Shown: positions 17,629-26,990, counted from the stretch's first letter. The stretch is DNA of 64,000 nucleotides from Prevotellaceae bacterium (GCA_015257125.1 JABZKU010000003.1:71707-135706); one strand, 5' to 3'. Numbers and translations are program-made. Notes: a model not told the origin generated them from the letters alone.

Positions 17629-18612
17629 ATGAATACAACTTCTCGTCCCGGTTCCCTGCGCGTGTGGTGGTTGGCCGCCCGCCCCAAAACCCTCTCCGCC
17701 GCCTTGGTTCCGGTGGTTACCAGCGCCACCTTGGCTTTCGTCACTGCACACGGTGAAATCTTCGTCATGCTCCACGGCCGTGCCTTTGTCGCCGCACTGC
17801 TCTGCGCCCTCTTCGCCACGCTCATGCAAGTCGCCTCCAACTTCATCAACGACCTCATCGACTTCCGCCGCGGTGCCGACGGCAACGACCGTCTCGGCCC
17901 CGAACGTGCTTGCGCTCAGGGGTGGATCTCGCCGCGCGCCATGACGTGGGGCATCGTGGTGGTGCTTGCGCTGGCCGCCCTCACGGGGCTCGGACTCACG
18001 GCCATCCTGCTGTGCGCCCTTCCGATCCCTCCCTTGCACCTCCTCGTCGGGCTCTTGGCCACAGGCGTGGCGTGCATCGCCGGCGCCCTTCTCTACACCA
18101 CCCACCTCAGCCGCCGCGCCATGGGCGACCTCCTCGTCTTCCTCTTTTTCGGCATCGTTCCGGTGGTGGGCACCTTCTTCGCCCTCACGGGCAAAATCAC
18201 GCTCTCTGCTCTCCTGCTCGGTCTCGGCGTGGGCGCGATGGTCGACACGCTCTTGGTGGTGAACAACATTCGTGACATCGACAACGACCGCCGCGCGGGC
18301 AAACGCACCCTCATTGTCCTCATCGGGCGCGAAGCCGGCCATCGGTTCTACCTCCTCTTGGGGCTCATCGCCGTCACTTGCGCCTTTGCGGCCGTGCTCT
18401 TCACAGCGACGCTCTTCCCCACCCCGCTGTGGAAGTTGGGAGTCGGCCTGCTCCTCTTCGTCGGCTTCTTCGTCGGCCACGCACTCAGCAGTCGGCAATT
18501 CGCCCAAATGCCGGCCGGCCGCGAAATGAACCGCATGTTGGGCATCACCTCGAGCAATATGTTGCGCTTCGCCATGGTCACCGTGGCCGTCCTCCTCTTG
18601 CTCGAGATCTAA
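17629..18612 (+). CDS. menA: 1,4-dihydroxy-2-naphthoate polyprenyltransferase MenA
   Basis: A 327-residue inner-membrane prenyltransferase that joins the polyprenyl tail to DHNA in menaquinone synthesis. Family marks: LAARPKTLSAALVPV near the start; the first Asp-rich site NFINDLIDFRRGADG followed by R-GPERACAQGWISPRAM; and the second Asp-rich site VNNIRDIDNDRRAGKRTL. About eight hydrophobic helices are visible. The length is normal. It is divergent from tdk across a short gap and is followed by a long repeat-containing gap, so it appears monocistronic. A near-consensus box TAACTTCG just upstream may be its promoter. Menaquinone supports anaerobic respiration with fumarate in Bacteroidales. 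Confidence 0.94.
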   Translation: MNTTSRPGSLRVWWLAARPKTLSAALVPVVTSATLAFVTAHGEIFVMLHGRAFVAALLCALFATLMQVASNFINDLIDFRRGADGNDRLGPERACAQGWISPRAMTWGIVVVLALAALTGLGLTAILLCALPIPPLHLLVGLLATGVACIAGALLYTTHLSRRAMGDLLVFLFFGIVPVVGTFFALTGKITLSALLLGLGVGAMVDTLLVVNNIRDIDNDRRAGKRTLIVLIGREAGHRFYLLLGLIAVTCAFAAVLFTATLFPTPLWKLGVGLLLFVGFFVGHALSSRQFAQMPAGREMNRMLGITSSNMLRFAMVTVAVLLLLEI

Positions 18613-18671
18613 GCGAAGAACCCAAGAGACACGAGTACGACACGAACAAAACCGGGGAACAATTGAAAAAG

Positions 18672-18740
18672 AACGGACTACTTTTCGTCGCAACCTCCCT
18701 ACTTTCGCCCGGCGCGTGCGCACTTTCCGTCGCCCCGCTT
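18672..18740 (+). repeat. Degenerate 22-base tandem array (ACTTTTCG core)
   Basis: Three units follow one another at a 22-base step: GGACTACTTTTCGTCGCAAC, CCCTACTTTCGCCCGGCGCG and CGCACTTTCCGTCGCC. The shared core is CTACTTTTCG. It stands just left of repeat element B, as a like array stands left of element A and right of element C. Confidence 0.5.
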
Positions 18741-18794
18741 TTCTTCCTCATTCCCCGCGCGCGATCGCGCACACGCGCATCCGGCTGTTTTCGG

Positions 18795-19065
18795 TTTTTA
18801 CCTTCACTTCTTCACCGCACGGCACAAAACACTGTGCCACTGCACATTACAGGGTGAAGGAAATGCAGTAATTTGCCTTCACCTTTTGCTTCACCTCGTG
18901 CAAACGAAAGGCGAACGCGAGGAAAAGCCAGCATTTACAAAAATCAACACAACAAACCACAACCCAAGCAATCGAAAGGGTGAAGGCAATTTCGCGGATT
19001 GCCTTCACCCTTATTCTATTCATTCACAAGAAGATAAGCCCATTCGGTGAAGAGGTGAACATAAA
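18795..19065. repeat. Inverted-repeat element, copy B
   Basis: The most diverged copy. The ends TTTTTACCTTCACTTCTTCA (from 18795) and CGGTGAAGAGGTGAACATAA (from 19045) are inverted with a few mismatches. Inside, GGGTGAAGGCAAT (18978-18990) pairs perfectly with ATTGCCTTCACCC (18998-19010) around a 7-base loop. GGTGAAGG (18853-18860) pairs with CCTTCACC (18876-18883), and GGCACA with TGTGCC near 18821-18838. Non-coding. Confidence 0.72.
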
Positions 19066-19284
19066 AGTGGAAAATGACTGGACGCGCCCGCGCGAACTTG
19101 GCGTTTTCGCCATGGGGTACGCTGCGGCGTGGCGACTTTTATGTGCTAAGTTGTCAAAATAACACTATTTTAAGGACGCAGAGCCATCGAGATCGGAGAA
19201 AGCCGTATTTTGCGGCATTACCCCCCTTGTGCCACCGAGCCCGAGGGGGCAAAGACGAGAAACGAGAAAAAAAGGCGCTTTTTC

Positions 19285-19315
19285 TTGTTTGCTCCTTGTA
19301 GTTAGCGTAACTTTG
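19285..19315 (+). promoter_or_regulatory. Promoter of leuS
   Basis: TTG at 19285-19287, a 20-base gap, then TAACTTTG at 19308-19315, 33 bases before the leuS ATG. Confidence 0.7.
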
Positions 19316-19348
19316 CAGCTATATATTTTGAGACACAACGACAGCAAA

Positions 19349-22186
19349 ATGGAATATAATTTCAGAGACATCGAAAAGCGGTGGCGCGAGACTTGGGCTC
19401 GCGAAGGCACTTACACGGCGAAGCCCTCGAGCGATCGCCCGAAGTTTTACGTCCTCAACATGTTTCCCTACCCTTCGGGCGCCGGTCTGCACGTAGGCCA
19501 CCCGCTGGGCTACATCGCTTCCGATATCTACGCACGCTATCGTCGTCTGCGCGGCGACAATGTGCTCAACCCTATGGGCTACGATGCCTATGGGCTGCCT
19601 GCTGAGCAGTATGCCATTCAAACCGGACAGCACCCGGCGGTGACCACGGCGCAAAACATTGCCCGCTACCGCGAACAGCTCGACAAAATCGGCTTCTCCT
19701 TCGACTGGTCGCGAGAGGTGCGCACCTGCTCGCCCGAATACTACAAATGGACGCAGTGGACATTCTCGCGCATGTTCATGTCGTACTACGACACGGCGGC
19801 CGAAAAAGCCCGCCCCATCGCGGAACTCGAAGCGCATTTTGCCGCCCACGGCACGGCTAACCTCCATGCGGCCGAAAGCGAAACGCTCTCTTTCACCGCC
19901 GCCGAATGGCAGGCGATGAGCGACGTGCAGCGTCAAGAGGTGCTGATGAACTATCGCATCGCCTACCTCGGCGAGACGATGGTGAACTGGTGCCCGGCGC
20001 TCGGCACCGTGCTGGCGAACGACGAAGTGGTGGACGGCGTTTCGGAACGCGGCGGACACCCCGTGGTGCAGCAGAAGATGAAGCAATGGTGTCTGCGCGT
20101 CAGTGCCTATGCCGGCCGACTGCTCGACGGACTCAACGAACTCGACTGGAGCGATTCGATCAAAGAAACGCAACGCAACTGGATCGGCCGTTCGGAAGGC
20201 ACGGAGATGGAGTTTGCGGTGAAAGACAGCGACGTGAAGTTCACGATCTTCACCACCCGCGCCGACACGATTTTCGGTGTGACCTTCATGGTGCTCGCTC
20301 CCGAAAGCGAACTCGTGGCGCAACTCACCACGGCCGACCGCCGCGAAGAGGTGGAAGCCTATGTGGCCGCCACCGCCAAGCGCACGGAACGCGAACGCAT
20401 CGCGGATCGCAAGGTGAGCGGCGTGTTCTCGGGCAGCTATGCGGTGAATCCCTTCACGGGCGAAGAAATCCCCGTATGGATTTCGGACTATGTGCTGGCG
20501 GGCTACGGCACGGGCGCCATCATGGCGGTGCCGGCACACGACAGCCGCGACTATGCTTTCGCGCGCCACTTTGACCTCCCCATTGTGCCCCTCATCGAGG
20601 GTGCGGATGTGAGCGAAGAGAGCTTCGACGCGAAAGAAGGCACGGTGACCAATTCGCCCCGCGCCGGAGTGACCACTCGCGAGGGCTTCTCCCTCAACGG
20701 CCTTTCGGTGAAAGAGGCTATCGCCGCCACCAAGGCCTTCGTCACGGCACACGGCTTGGGACGCGTGAAAACGAACTATCGCTTGCGCGACGCGATTTTC
20801 AGCCGTCAGCGCTACTGGGGCGAACCCTTCCCCGTCTACTATAAAGAGGGCATGCCGCATCTCGTGCCGGAAGAGTGCCTGCCGCTCGAACTGCCCGAGG
20901 TGACGAAGTTTCTCCCCACCGAAACGGGCGAACCGCCCCTCGGCAATGCGACACGCTGGGCTTGGGACGAAACCGCGCAATGCGTGACGGACAACGTGCG
21001 CATCGACCACAAAACTGTTTTCCCCCTCGAACTCAGCACGATGCCGGGCTTCGCCGGCTCGTCGGCTTACTATCTCCGCTACATGGATCCGCACAATGAC
21101 ACCGCGCTCGTGGGCAAGGAGGCAGCCGACTACTGGCAGCAGGTGGATCTCTACGTGGGAGGTTCGGAACACGCCACGGGTCACTTGATCTACTCGCGTT
21201 TCTGGAACAAGTTCCTCTTCGACCTCGGCGTTTGTCCGAAGGATGAGCCGTTCCAAAAGCTGGTGAACCAAGGAATGATCCAAGGCCGTTCGAACTTTGT
21301 CTATCGCATCAAGGACACGAATACCTTCGTGAGCCACGGGCTGAAGGATCAATACGAGGTGACGCCCCTGCACGTGGATGTGAACATCGTTTCGGCCGAC
21401 GTGCTCGACACCGAAGCCTTCAAGGCTTGGCGACCGGAATATGCCGACGCAGAATTTGTGCTCGAAGACGGCAAATACATCTGCGGTTGGGCAGTGGAGA
21501 AAATGTCGAAGTCGATGTTCAACGTGGTGAACCCCGATTTGATCGTCGAGAAATATGGTGCCGACACGCTCCGTCTGTACGAAATGTTCCTCGGTCCGAT
21601 CAATCAGAGCAAACCGTGGGACAGCAACGGTATCGACGGCTGTTTCCGCTTCCTCAAAAAGGCTTGGAACCTCTTCTTCCAAGGCGAGGCTTGCACGGTG
21701 ACCGACGACGCTCCCACGAAAGAGAACCTCAAGACGCTCCACAAGTTGATCAAAAAGGTGACCGAAGATGTTGAGGTCTTCGCCTACAACACCTCGGTGC
21801 CGGCCTTCATGATCGCGGTGAGCGAATGGGCACAACAAAAATGCAACTCGCGCGAGGTGCTCGAAACCTTCGTGGTGCTCCTCGCCCCCTTCGCGCCCCA
21901 CATGGCCGAAGAACTCTGGCACCGCTTGGGACACGAAACGACGGTGTGCGACGCGGTGTGGCCGACCTTCGACGAATCGCACCTCAAAGAGGACACCGTG
22001 ACGCTCGGCATCTCCTTCAACGGCAAAACACGCTTCACCCTCGACTTCCCGGCCGATGCTTCGAAAGAGACGATCGAAAAGGCCGCGCTCGAAGCCGAAC
22101 AGAGCCAAAAATACCTCGACGGTATGACGGTGGCCAAGGTGATTGTCGTGCCGGGACGCATCGTGAACATCGTTCTGAAGAAATAA
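19349..22186 (+). CDS. leuS: Leucyl-tRNA synthetase
   Basis: A 945-residue class I aminoacyl-tRNA synthetase that charges tRNA-Leu. It shows the HIGH-type motif in PYPSGAGLHVGHPLGY (about residues 40-55), the WTQWTFSRMF block, the editing (CP1) domain with TTRADTIFGVTFMVLAPE and GTGAIMAVPAHDSRDY, and the catalytic KMSKS near residue 718. The anticodon-binding helices and the C-terminal domain follow. The frame is open 40 codons upstream, but MEYNFRDIEKRW at 19349 lies 33 bases after a promoter box and is the family start. A hairpin and the yitT gene follow; leuS-yitT-rdgB-porZ run in the same direction and may be read together in part. Confidence 0.97.
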   Translation: MEYNFRDIEKRWRETWAREGTYTAKPSSDRPKFYVLNMFPYPSGAGLHVGHPLGYIASDIYARYRRLRGDNVLNPMGYDAYGLPAEQYAIQTGQHPAVTTAQNIARYREQLDKIGFSFDWSREVRTCSPEYYKWTQWTFSRMFMSYYDTAAEKARPIAELEAHFAAHGTANLHAAESETLSFTAAEWQAMSDVQRQEVLMNYRIAYLGETMVNWCPALGTVLANDEVVDGVSERGGHPVVQQKMKQWCLRVSAYAGRLLDGLNELDWSDSIKETQRNWIGRSEGTEMEFAVKDSDVKFTIFTTRADTIFGVTFMVLAPESELVAQLTTADRREEVEAYVAATAKRTERERIADRKVSGVFSGSYAVNPFTGEEIPVWISDYVLAGYGTGAIMAVPAHDSRDYAFARHFDLPIVPLIEGADVSEESFDAKEGTVTNSPRAGVTTREGFSLNGLSVKEAIAATKAFVTAHGLGRVKTNYRLRDAIFSRQRYWGEPFPVYYKEGMPHLVPEECLPLELPEVTKFLPTETGEPPLGNATRWAWDETAQCVTDNVRIDHKTVFPLELSTMPGFAGSSAYYLRYMDPHNDTALVGKEAADYWQQVDLYVGGSEHATGHLIYSRFWNKFLFDLGVCPKDEPFQKLVNQGMIQGRSNFVYRIKDTNTFVSHGLKDQYEVTPLHVDVNIVSADVLDTEAFKAWRPEYADAEFVLEDGKYICGWAVEKMSKSMFNVVNPDLIVEKYGADTLRLYEMFLGPINQSKPWDSNGIDGCFRFLKKAWNLFFQGEACTVTDDAPTKENLKTLHKLIKKVTEDVEVFAYNTSVPAFMIAVSEWAQQKCNSREVLETFVVLLAPFAPHMAEELWHRLGHETTVCDAVWPTFDESHLKEDTVTLGISFNGKTRFTLDFPADASKETIEKAALEAEQSQKYLDGMTVAKVIVVPGRIVNIVLKK

Positions 22187-22204
22187 TTCATTTGACTATT
22201 TTCT

Positions 22205-22232
22205 CCCTCTCACCGTTGGTGCGGTGAGAGGG
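22205..22232 (+). terminator. Hairpin between leuS and yitT
   Basis: CCCTCTCACCG (22205-22215) pairs perfectly with CGGTGAGAGGG (22222-22232) around a 6-base loop. Only AATTT follows, so it may be a weak terminator or an RNA-stability hairpin that lowers yitT expression. Confidence 0.6.
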
Positions 22233-22253
22233 AATTTATCCTAAAAACTTGCC

Positions 22254-23279
22254 ATGCCGCGCTCCTTACAAATCAACTGGTGGCTCGAATTTCAGGACTA
22301 CCTGATCATCACTTTCGGTTTGCTCTGCTATGCCGTGGGCTTCACTTGTTTCCTCATGCCGCACGAGATTACCCCCGGCGGTACGACGGGCTTGGGCGCC
22401 GTTATCTTCTACGCAACGGGTTGGTGGAAGGTGCAATACACTTTCTTCTTGGCCAATGCCATCTTGTTGGCGATGGCGCTTTATGTGCTGTCGTGGCGCT
22501 TCTGCCTGAAAACCATCTATGCGGTGGCGACCCTCACGGCGCTGCTCTCGCTGGTGGAGTGGATCATGCAGTACCTGTGGATGACGAACCCGGAACTGTT
22601 TCCGGCGGGCTACAATGCGCACGTCAAACTGCCGATTGTGACGGACAATGCCTTTATGAGTGCGGTGTTCGGCGCGGGTTTTATCGGCATCGGTATGGGC
22701 TTGGTGTTCCTCCGCAACGGTTCAACGGGCGGAACAGACGTCATTGCGGCGATGATCAACAAACACCGCAATGTGTCGCTCGGCACCCTCATTATGCTCT
22801 GCGACGTGGGCATCATCACTTCCTCGCTCTTCCTCCCTCACAGCAACCTGCAAACGCTCCTCTATGGCTACACCACACTGATTTGCAGCACGATGATCGT
22901 CGACTATGTGGTGAACAGCGGTCGACAATCGGTGCAGTTTCTCATCTTCTCTGAAAAATATGATGAAATTGCCTCGGGCATCAACAGTTTGCACCGCGGT
23001 GTGACGGTGCTCAACGGCCAAGGCTGGTACACGAAACAGGAACGCAAGGTGCTGATCGTGCTGGCGAAGCGCAGAGAGGCCAACACGATTTTCCGCATCA
23101 TTCTCTCGATTGACCCGAATGCGTTCATCAGTCAAACGCGCGCCTCGGGGGTCTTCGGCTATGGCTTCGACCGCATCAAGTTGCGCGCCAACGCCGACAA
23201 GGATCGTGCCGAGATCGAAAAAATGAAAGCGAAGGTGGCCAGCGATCAGGCCGCCAGCAGTTCCGAAAAAAAGAAATAA
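22254..23279 (+). CDS. YitT family membrane protein
   Basis: A 341-residue inner-membrane protein with five or six hydrophobic helices (YLIITFGLLCYAVGFTCFLM; FFLANAILLAMALYVL; a Gly-rich VFGAGFIGIGMGLVFLRNGSTGGTD block), followed by a soluble C-terminal DUF2179 domain from about residue 235 (SEKYDEIASGINSLHRGVTVLNGQGWYTKQERKVLIVL). That is the standard YitT layout. GITPGG-like residues (HEITPGGTTGLG) near position 38 are a family mark. The molecular role is not established. The final Lys/Ser-rich tail is not conserved. It follows a hairpin after leuS and precedes rdgB by 22 bases. Confidence 0.9.
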   Translation: MPRSLQINWWLEFQDYLIITFGLLCYAVGFTCFLMPHEITPGGTTGLGAVIFYATGWWKVQYTFFLANAILLAMALYVLSWRFCLKTIYAVATLTALLSLVEWIMQYLWMTNPELFPAGYNAHVKLPIVTDNAFMSAVFGAGFIGIGMGLVFLRNGSTGGTDVIAAMINKHRNVSLGTLIMLCDVGIITSSLFLPHSNLQTLLYGYTTLICSTMIVDYVVNSGRQSVQFLIFSEKYDEIASGINSLHRGVTVLNGQGWYTKQERKVLIVLAKRREANTIFRIILSIDPNAFISQTRASGVFGYGFDRIKLRANADKDRAEIEKMKAKVASDQAASSSEKKK

Positions 23280-23301
23280 CTCAACGCAAAGACTCCCTCC
23301 A

Positions 23302-23895
23302 ATGAAACCACGTCTTGTCATCGCGACCAACAACGCCCATAAACTCGAAGAAATCACGGCTGTGGTGGGCGATAAGTTTGAAATTGTCTCACTGGCCGAC
23401 ATCAATTGCCACGAGGATATCCCCGAAACGGCCGATACCCTCGAGGGCAATGCCTTGCTGAAAGCGCGCTTTGTCTACGAACGCTACGGGCTCGACGTCT
23501 TTGCCGACGATACGGGACTGGAAGTCGACGCGCTCGACGGACGTCCCGGCGTACACACGGCACGCTATGCCTTTCCGGACAGAAACGACAGCGACGCCAA
23601 CGTGGACAAACTCCTGCAAGAGTTGCACGGCAAGTCGAATCGCTCGGCGCACTTCCGCACGGTGATTGCCTTGATCTACCGTGGCGAAGAATTCCTCTTC
23701 GAAGGACGTGTGGACGGACAGATCAGTGAAGAACGCCGCGGCACCGAAGGCTTTGGATACGATCCTGTTTTCTCACCCGAAGACACGGGAAAGACTTTTG
23801 CCGAACTGGGCATCGAGGTGAAGAACCATCTTTCGCATCGTGCACGCGCCGTGCAGAAACTTTGCACCTTCCTCGACAATCTCGCTTCGCTTTGA
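23302..23895 (+). CDS. rdgB: Non-canonical purine NTP pyrophosphatase RdgB (HAM1)
   Basis: A 197-residue house-cleaning enzyme that hydrolyses dITP, dITP-like and XTP nucleotides to monophosphates so they are not built into DNA. Marks are LVIATNNAHKLEEI at the start, PETADTLEGNALLKARF, the catalytic ADDTGLEVDALDGRPGVHTARY, and GFGYDPVFSPEDTGKTFAEL. Length and start match the family. It lies 22 bases after yitT and 11 bases before the porZ-like gene, the tightest spacing of this run, so rdgB and porZ are very likely co-transcribed. Confidence 0.95.
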   Translation: MKPRLVIATNNAHKLEEITAVVGDKFEIVSLADINCHEDIPETADTLEGNALLKARFVYERYGLDVFADDTGLEVDALDGRPGVHTARYAFPDRNDSDANVDKLLQELHGKSNRSAHFRTVIALIYRGEEFLFEGRVDGQISEERRGTEGFGYDPVFSPEDTGKTFAELGIEVKNHLSHRARAVQKLCTFLDNLASL

Positions 23896-23906
23896 CCCTT
23901 GATGTT

Positions 23907-26282
23907 ATGAAACAGTTCCTCGCACTTTTCTTTTGGCTGTGCTGTCTTTTCGGACAGGGCACCCTGCACGCTGCGAACGGCACCACCGACCGGTGGACGC
24001 CCCATTTGGCTTACCACGACGGGACGGAATGTGTGGTTTCGGGGCAGTATGTCTACGCCTTGATGGGCGAGAATCTGCTCATCTACGACACCGCGCACGA
24101 TGCCGTGGCTTTTGTGGACAGAGTGAGCGCAGGACTGTCGGACAAGCGCATCAAACACATCGGCTACTCCGCCACACGCGGGTGGTTGGTGATCCTTTAC
24201 ACGAACGGCAACATCGATCTCTACCGACCGACGGACGGACGGCTCGTGAATCTCCCGGCGATCAAACAGGCCATGGCGGAGAATTTGACGGTAGACCGCC
24301 TGCGGGTGCAGGGCGACGATGCTTTTTTCACCACCAACAAGGGGTTTGTCTGGATCGACCTCGCCCGCCGCGAACTCAAAGGGCATTTCTTGATGGCGAA
24401 CTGCAATGATGTGCTCCGTGTCAAAGACCGGCTGCTCGTGGCCACCGAACAAGGCGTGAAATCCATCGGCATCCTCCAGAATTTCTCCGACCCTGCGCTG
24501 TGGAGTACCATCTTCTCCACGCCTGTGAAGCACTTGGCCGCATCGGCCAACGCGGTTTATCTCAATGTGGCCGGCGGATCAACGGCAGTGGTCGGCACTT
24601 GGCGCATCGCTGCGGGATTGGTGGAAAAAGCCGGCGCGAATGATTTTGCGCGCGTCGATTTGTTGGCACTCAAACAACTACAAACGGGCGTAAGCGGCGC
24701 GGTGTATGGTTTCAACGACTTGACTTTGCTCCAATTTGACGACAATGCTTCATCGGCCACCGCGACAACGCTGGGAAGCGGTCTCAACTGGTTGCAGCCC
24801 GACGGCAAAGACAACTTTTGGATTGGGCGCGACGGCCAAGGTTTTGTGCGCGTTCCGCTCAATGGTACCACCTTCGACCTGACGGCCTCCACCGCCGGTT
24901 TCGGGTATTACGGGCCGCGCTATGACTTGGGCTACTTTATGCAACAAGTCGGCAACCGCTTGCTCGTTGCCTGCGGACGTCTCGATCCTTACGACCGCGT
25001 CGATACCCCACAAATGGCCATGATCTATGAGCGCGACAATTGGACGCTCTTCGAAACACCGACTGAGAAAGAAGGATTTACGCGTGCGCCGTTTGAGAAC
25101 GCCACTTGCATCGCCCAATCTCCCACGGATGCCAACCGTTTTGCGGTCTCTACCGGTCGCACGGGCATCTACCTTTACCACAAAGGCACACCCGAAAAAC
25201 AATATACGCGCGGTAATTCGCCCTTGGTCTCGGCGGTGAAAAACAACAGTGCCGCCTCCTATTCATACGTTCGCACGGATGGAGTCATCTATGACAAGGC
25301 CGGCAACCTCTTTATGCTGAACAACAGTGCCGACACCGCCATCTGGGCGCTTCGCCCCGATGGTACGTGGAAAGGCCTTTACGTCAAAGAACTGGACAAT
25401 GCTCCCACGCTCGAGAAAACGATGATCGATGCCGACGGGCGCTTGTGGGTGACCTCTCGCCGCACCGTGTCGAATCACAACGGCGGCTTCCTCTGTTTGG
25501 ACTACAACGGGACGCTCGACAACACCGAAGACGATGTGTCGCGCTATCGCACCACCTTCCTCAACCAAGACGGCTCGCCTTGCTCATTCTCGCAGGGGCT
25601 GTGTTTCGCACAAGACCGTGACGGCGCTATTTGGCTCGGCACGAATGAAGGAATCTTCAAAATTGAGGATCCGAAAACGTGGTTCGACAACGATTTCCAC
25701 GTCACCCAAGTGAAGGTGCCGCGCAACGACGGCACAGACTATGCCGACTATCTGCTCGCCGGTGTCCCCGTGACGGCGATTGCCGTCGACGGTGCCAACC
25801 GCAAGTGGGTGGGTACGCAGGGCGATGGCGTCTATCTCCTCTCGCCCGACGGAGTGAAAACGATCCACCATTTCAAAACGAACAATTCTCCCCTCTTTTC
25901 CGACAATATTTGGAGCATTGCCTGCCACCCTTCTAACGGCAATGTGATGATCTCGACCGATGCCGGCATGATTGCTTATCGCAGTGACGCCGCCGAACCG
26001 CAAGAACAGCTTGCGAGAACCAACGTGCGCGTCTATCCCAACCCATTTCGCCCCACCCTTCAGCGCGAAGTGTCTCTCGATGGGCTGACGGCCGATGCCG
26101 ATGTGCGCGTCACCACCACTTCGGGGGCTCTCGTCTATGCCGGACGCAGTCAAGGCGGACTCTTTAGATGGGACGGACGCGACAGCCGCGGCAGAATGGT
26201 GGCTTCGGGTGTATATTATTTCCATATTTCCAACGCCGACGGCTCACGCGGTATTACCGCAAAAGTGGCGGTAGTCCGCTGA
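23907..26282 (+). CDS. porZ: PorZ-like type IX secretion component
   Basis: A 791-residue exported protein with a signal peptide (FLALFFWLCCLFGQGTLHA). Two beta-propeller-like regions follow: an N-terminal one (TPHLAYHDGTECVVSGQYVY; LIYDTAHDAVAFVDRVSAGL) and a central set of two-component-regulator-type propeller blades (DGRLWVTSRRT; DGAIWLGTNEGIFKIEDP; NRKWVGTQGDGVYLLSPDG). The C-terminus (VYPNPFRP, then GVYYFHISNADGSRG) is a type IX sorting-type domain. In Porphyromonas gingivalis, PorZ is part of the surface attachment complex that delivers A-LPS to secreted proteins. The layout matches, but the exact assignment rests on architecture read by eye. Its neighbour rdgB is 11 bases upstream. 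Confidence 0.78.
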   Translation: MKQFLALFFWLCCLFGQGTLHAANGTTDRWTPHLAYHDGTECVVSGQYVYALMGENLLIYDTAHDAVAFVDRVSAGLSDKRIKHIGYSATRGWLVILYTNGNIDLYRPTDGRLVNLPAIKQAMAENLTVDRLRVQGDDAFFTTNKGFVWIDLARRELKGHFLMANCNDVLRVKDRLLVATEQGVKSIGILQNFSDPALWSTIFSTPVKHLAASANAVYLNVAGGSTAVVGTWRIAAGLVEKAGANDFARVDLLALKQLQTGVSGAVYGFNDLTLLQFDDNASSATATTLGSGLNWLQPDGKDNFWIGRDGQGFVRVPLNGTTFDLTASTAGFGYYGPRYDLGYFMQQVGNRLLVACGRLDPYDRVDTPQMAMIYERDNWTLFETPTEKEGFTRAPFENATCIAQSPTDANRFAVSTGRTGIYLYHKGTPEKQYTRGNSPLVSAVKNNSAASYSYVRTDGVIYDKAGNLFMLNNSADTAIWALRPDGTWKGLYVKELDNAPTLEKTMIDADGRLWVTSRRTVSNHNGGFLCLDYNGTLDNTEDDVSRYRTTFLNQDGSPCSFSQGLCFAQDRDGAIWLGTNEGIFKIEDPKTWFDNDFHVTQVKVPRNDGTDYADYLLAGVPVTAIAVDGANRKWVGTQGDGVYLLSPDGVKTIHHFKTNNSPLFSDNIWSIACHPSNGNVMISTDAGMIAYRSDAAEPQEQLARTNVRVYPNPFRPTLQREVSLDGLTADADVRVTTTSGALVYAGRSQGGLFRWDGRDSRGRMVASGVYYFHISNADGSRGITAKVAVVR

Positions 26283-26369
26283 TTTATCGTCCAAGATCTC
26301 AATACTTTTCGGCTGGAACGGAGAAATTGTGGCTTTTTTGCCCCGAGAGCGCAAAAAAAGCACGTTTTA

Positions 26370-26401
26370 TTTGCGCACCCTCACAACTTACAATATATTT
26401 G
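26370..26401 (+). promoter_or_regulatory. Promoter of the HU gene
   Basis: TTTG (26370-26373), exactly 20 bases, then TATATTTG (26394-26401): a textbook Bacteroidetes promoter, fitting an abundant protein. Confidence 0.85.
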
Positions 26402-26450
26402 CACTCACAAGGAAACTAACATCCGAACAATAATTCAAAAATAGCATATT

Positions 26451-26717
26451 ATGAATAAGACAGAACTCGTTAATGCAGTGGCCAAACAAGCCAACTTGAC
26501 GCAAGATCAAGCCAAGGCTGCTGTGAACGCTACCCTCGACTCTATCGCAGACGCTATCAAGTCTGAAGACAAGGTGACCCTCCTCGGTTTCGGTACCTTC
26601 TCTGTTAGCGAACGCGCAGAGCGCAAGGGTATCAACCCCGCCACGAAGCAAGAAATCACGATCCCCGCTAAGAAAGTCGTGAAGTTCAAGCCCGGTGCAC
26701 AGCTCGAAGTGAAATAA
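26451..26717 (+). CDS. HU family DNA-binding protein
   Basis: An 88-residue histone-like protein that bends and compacts DNA as a dimer. It is the standard HU fold: MNKTELVNAVAKQANLTQDQ, the helix-turn-helix body, VTLLGFGTFSVSERAERKG, then the arm NPATKQEITIPAKKVVKFKPG with its Pro-containing tip. The length is typical. It has the best promoter in the window and a strong terminator, and codon use is of the kind seen in highly expressed genes (for example AAG, CGC, GGT). Confidence 0.95.
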   Translation: MNKTELVNAVAKQANLTQDQAKAAVNATLDSIADAIKSEDKVTLLGFGTFSVSERAERKGINPATKQEITIPAKKVVKFKPGAQLEVK

Positions 26718-26736
26718 TCAACGAGTCAAACGCATA

Positions 26737-26779
26737 AAGCGTCCCGCTTTTCCAAGGAAAGGCGGGACGCTTATTTTTT
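26737..26779 (+). terminator. Terminator after HU
   Basis: AAGCGTCCCGC (26737-26747) pairs with GCGGGACGCTT (26762-26772), with an inner TTTCC/GGAAA pairing, and is followed by ATTTTTT. Confidence 0.92.
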
Positions 26780-26879
26780 GGCTTTCGCAACAACGGAAGT
26801 GGGTGGCGTGAATTCAAGAAGAAAGGGAGCATCGACCGAACAAAACGGGCTGTGCTCGTCGTACCTCACCCACCCCACA

Positions 26880-26990
26880 CGAGAAGGTGCAGCGCAATCG
26901 GCGATACTGTCCCCAAGCCGGAGGGGAGGGACGAAGGAGAATCTTACACACTTTTTCGGACATTACCCGAGAAGGTGCAGCGCAATCGGC
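26880..26990. repeat. Pair of exact 23-base direct repeats
   Basis: The sequence starting CGAGAAGGTGCAGCGCAATC and ending GGC occurs at 26880-26902 and again, without mismatch, at 26968-26990, a step of 88 bases. The DNA between is unrelated to known genes. It could be the scar of a duplication or a two-unit repeat; function unknown. Confidence 0.8.

Larger units (their letters stand above)
18613..19348. other. Gene-free gap holding repeat element copy B
   Basis: A 736-base gap between menA and leuS. It contains the 22-base-period ACTTTTC array (18672-18740), a CGCGCG-rich stretch, repeat element B (18795-19065), a second CGCG-rich stretch and the leuS promoter. No credible protein frame is seen. 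Confidence 0.6.

Noticed and set aside
19319..22108. A 929-codon antisense frame over leuS
   Set aside because: A mirror of leuS with a His/Arg/Glu-rich composition typical of antisense reading; no family recognised.
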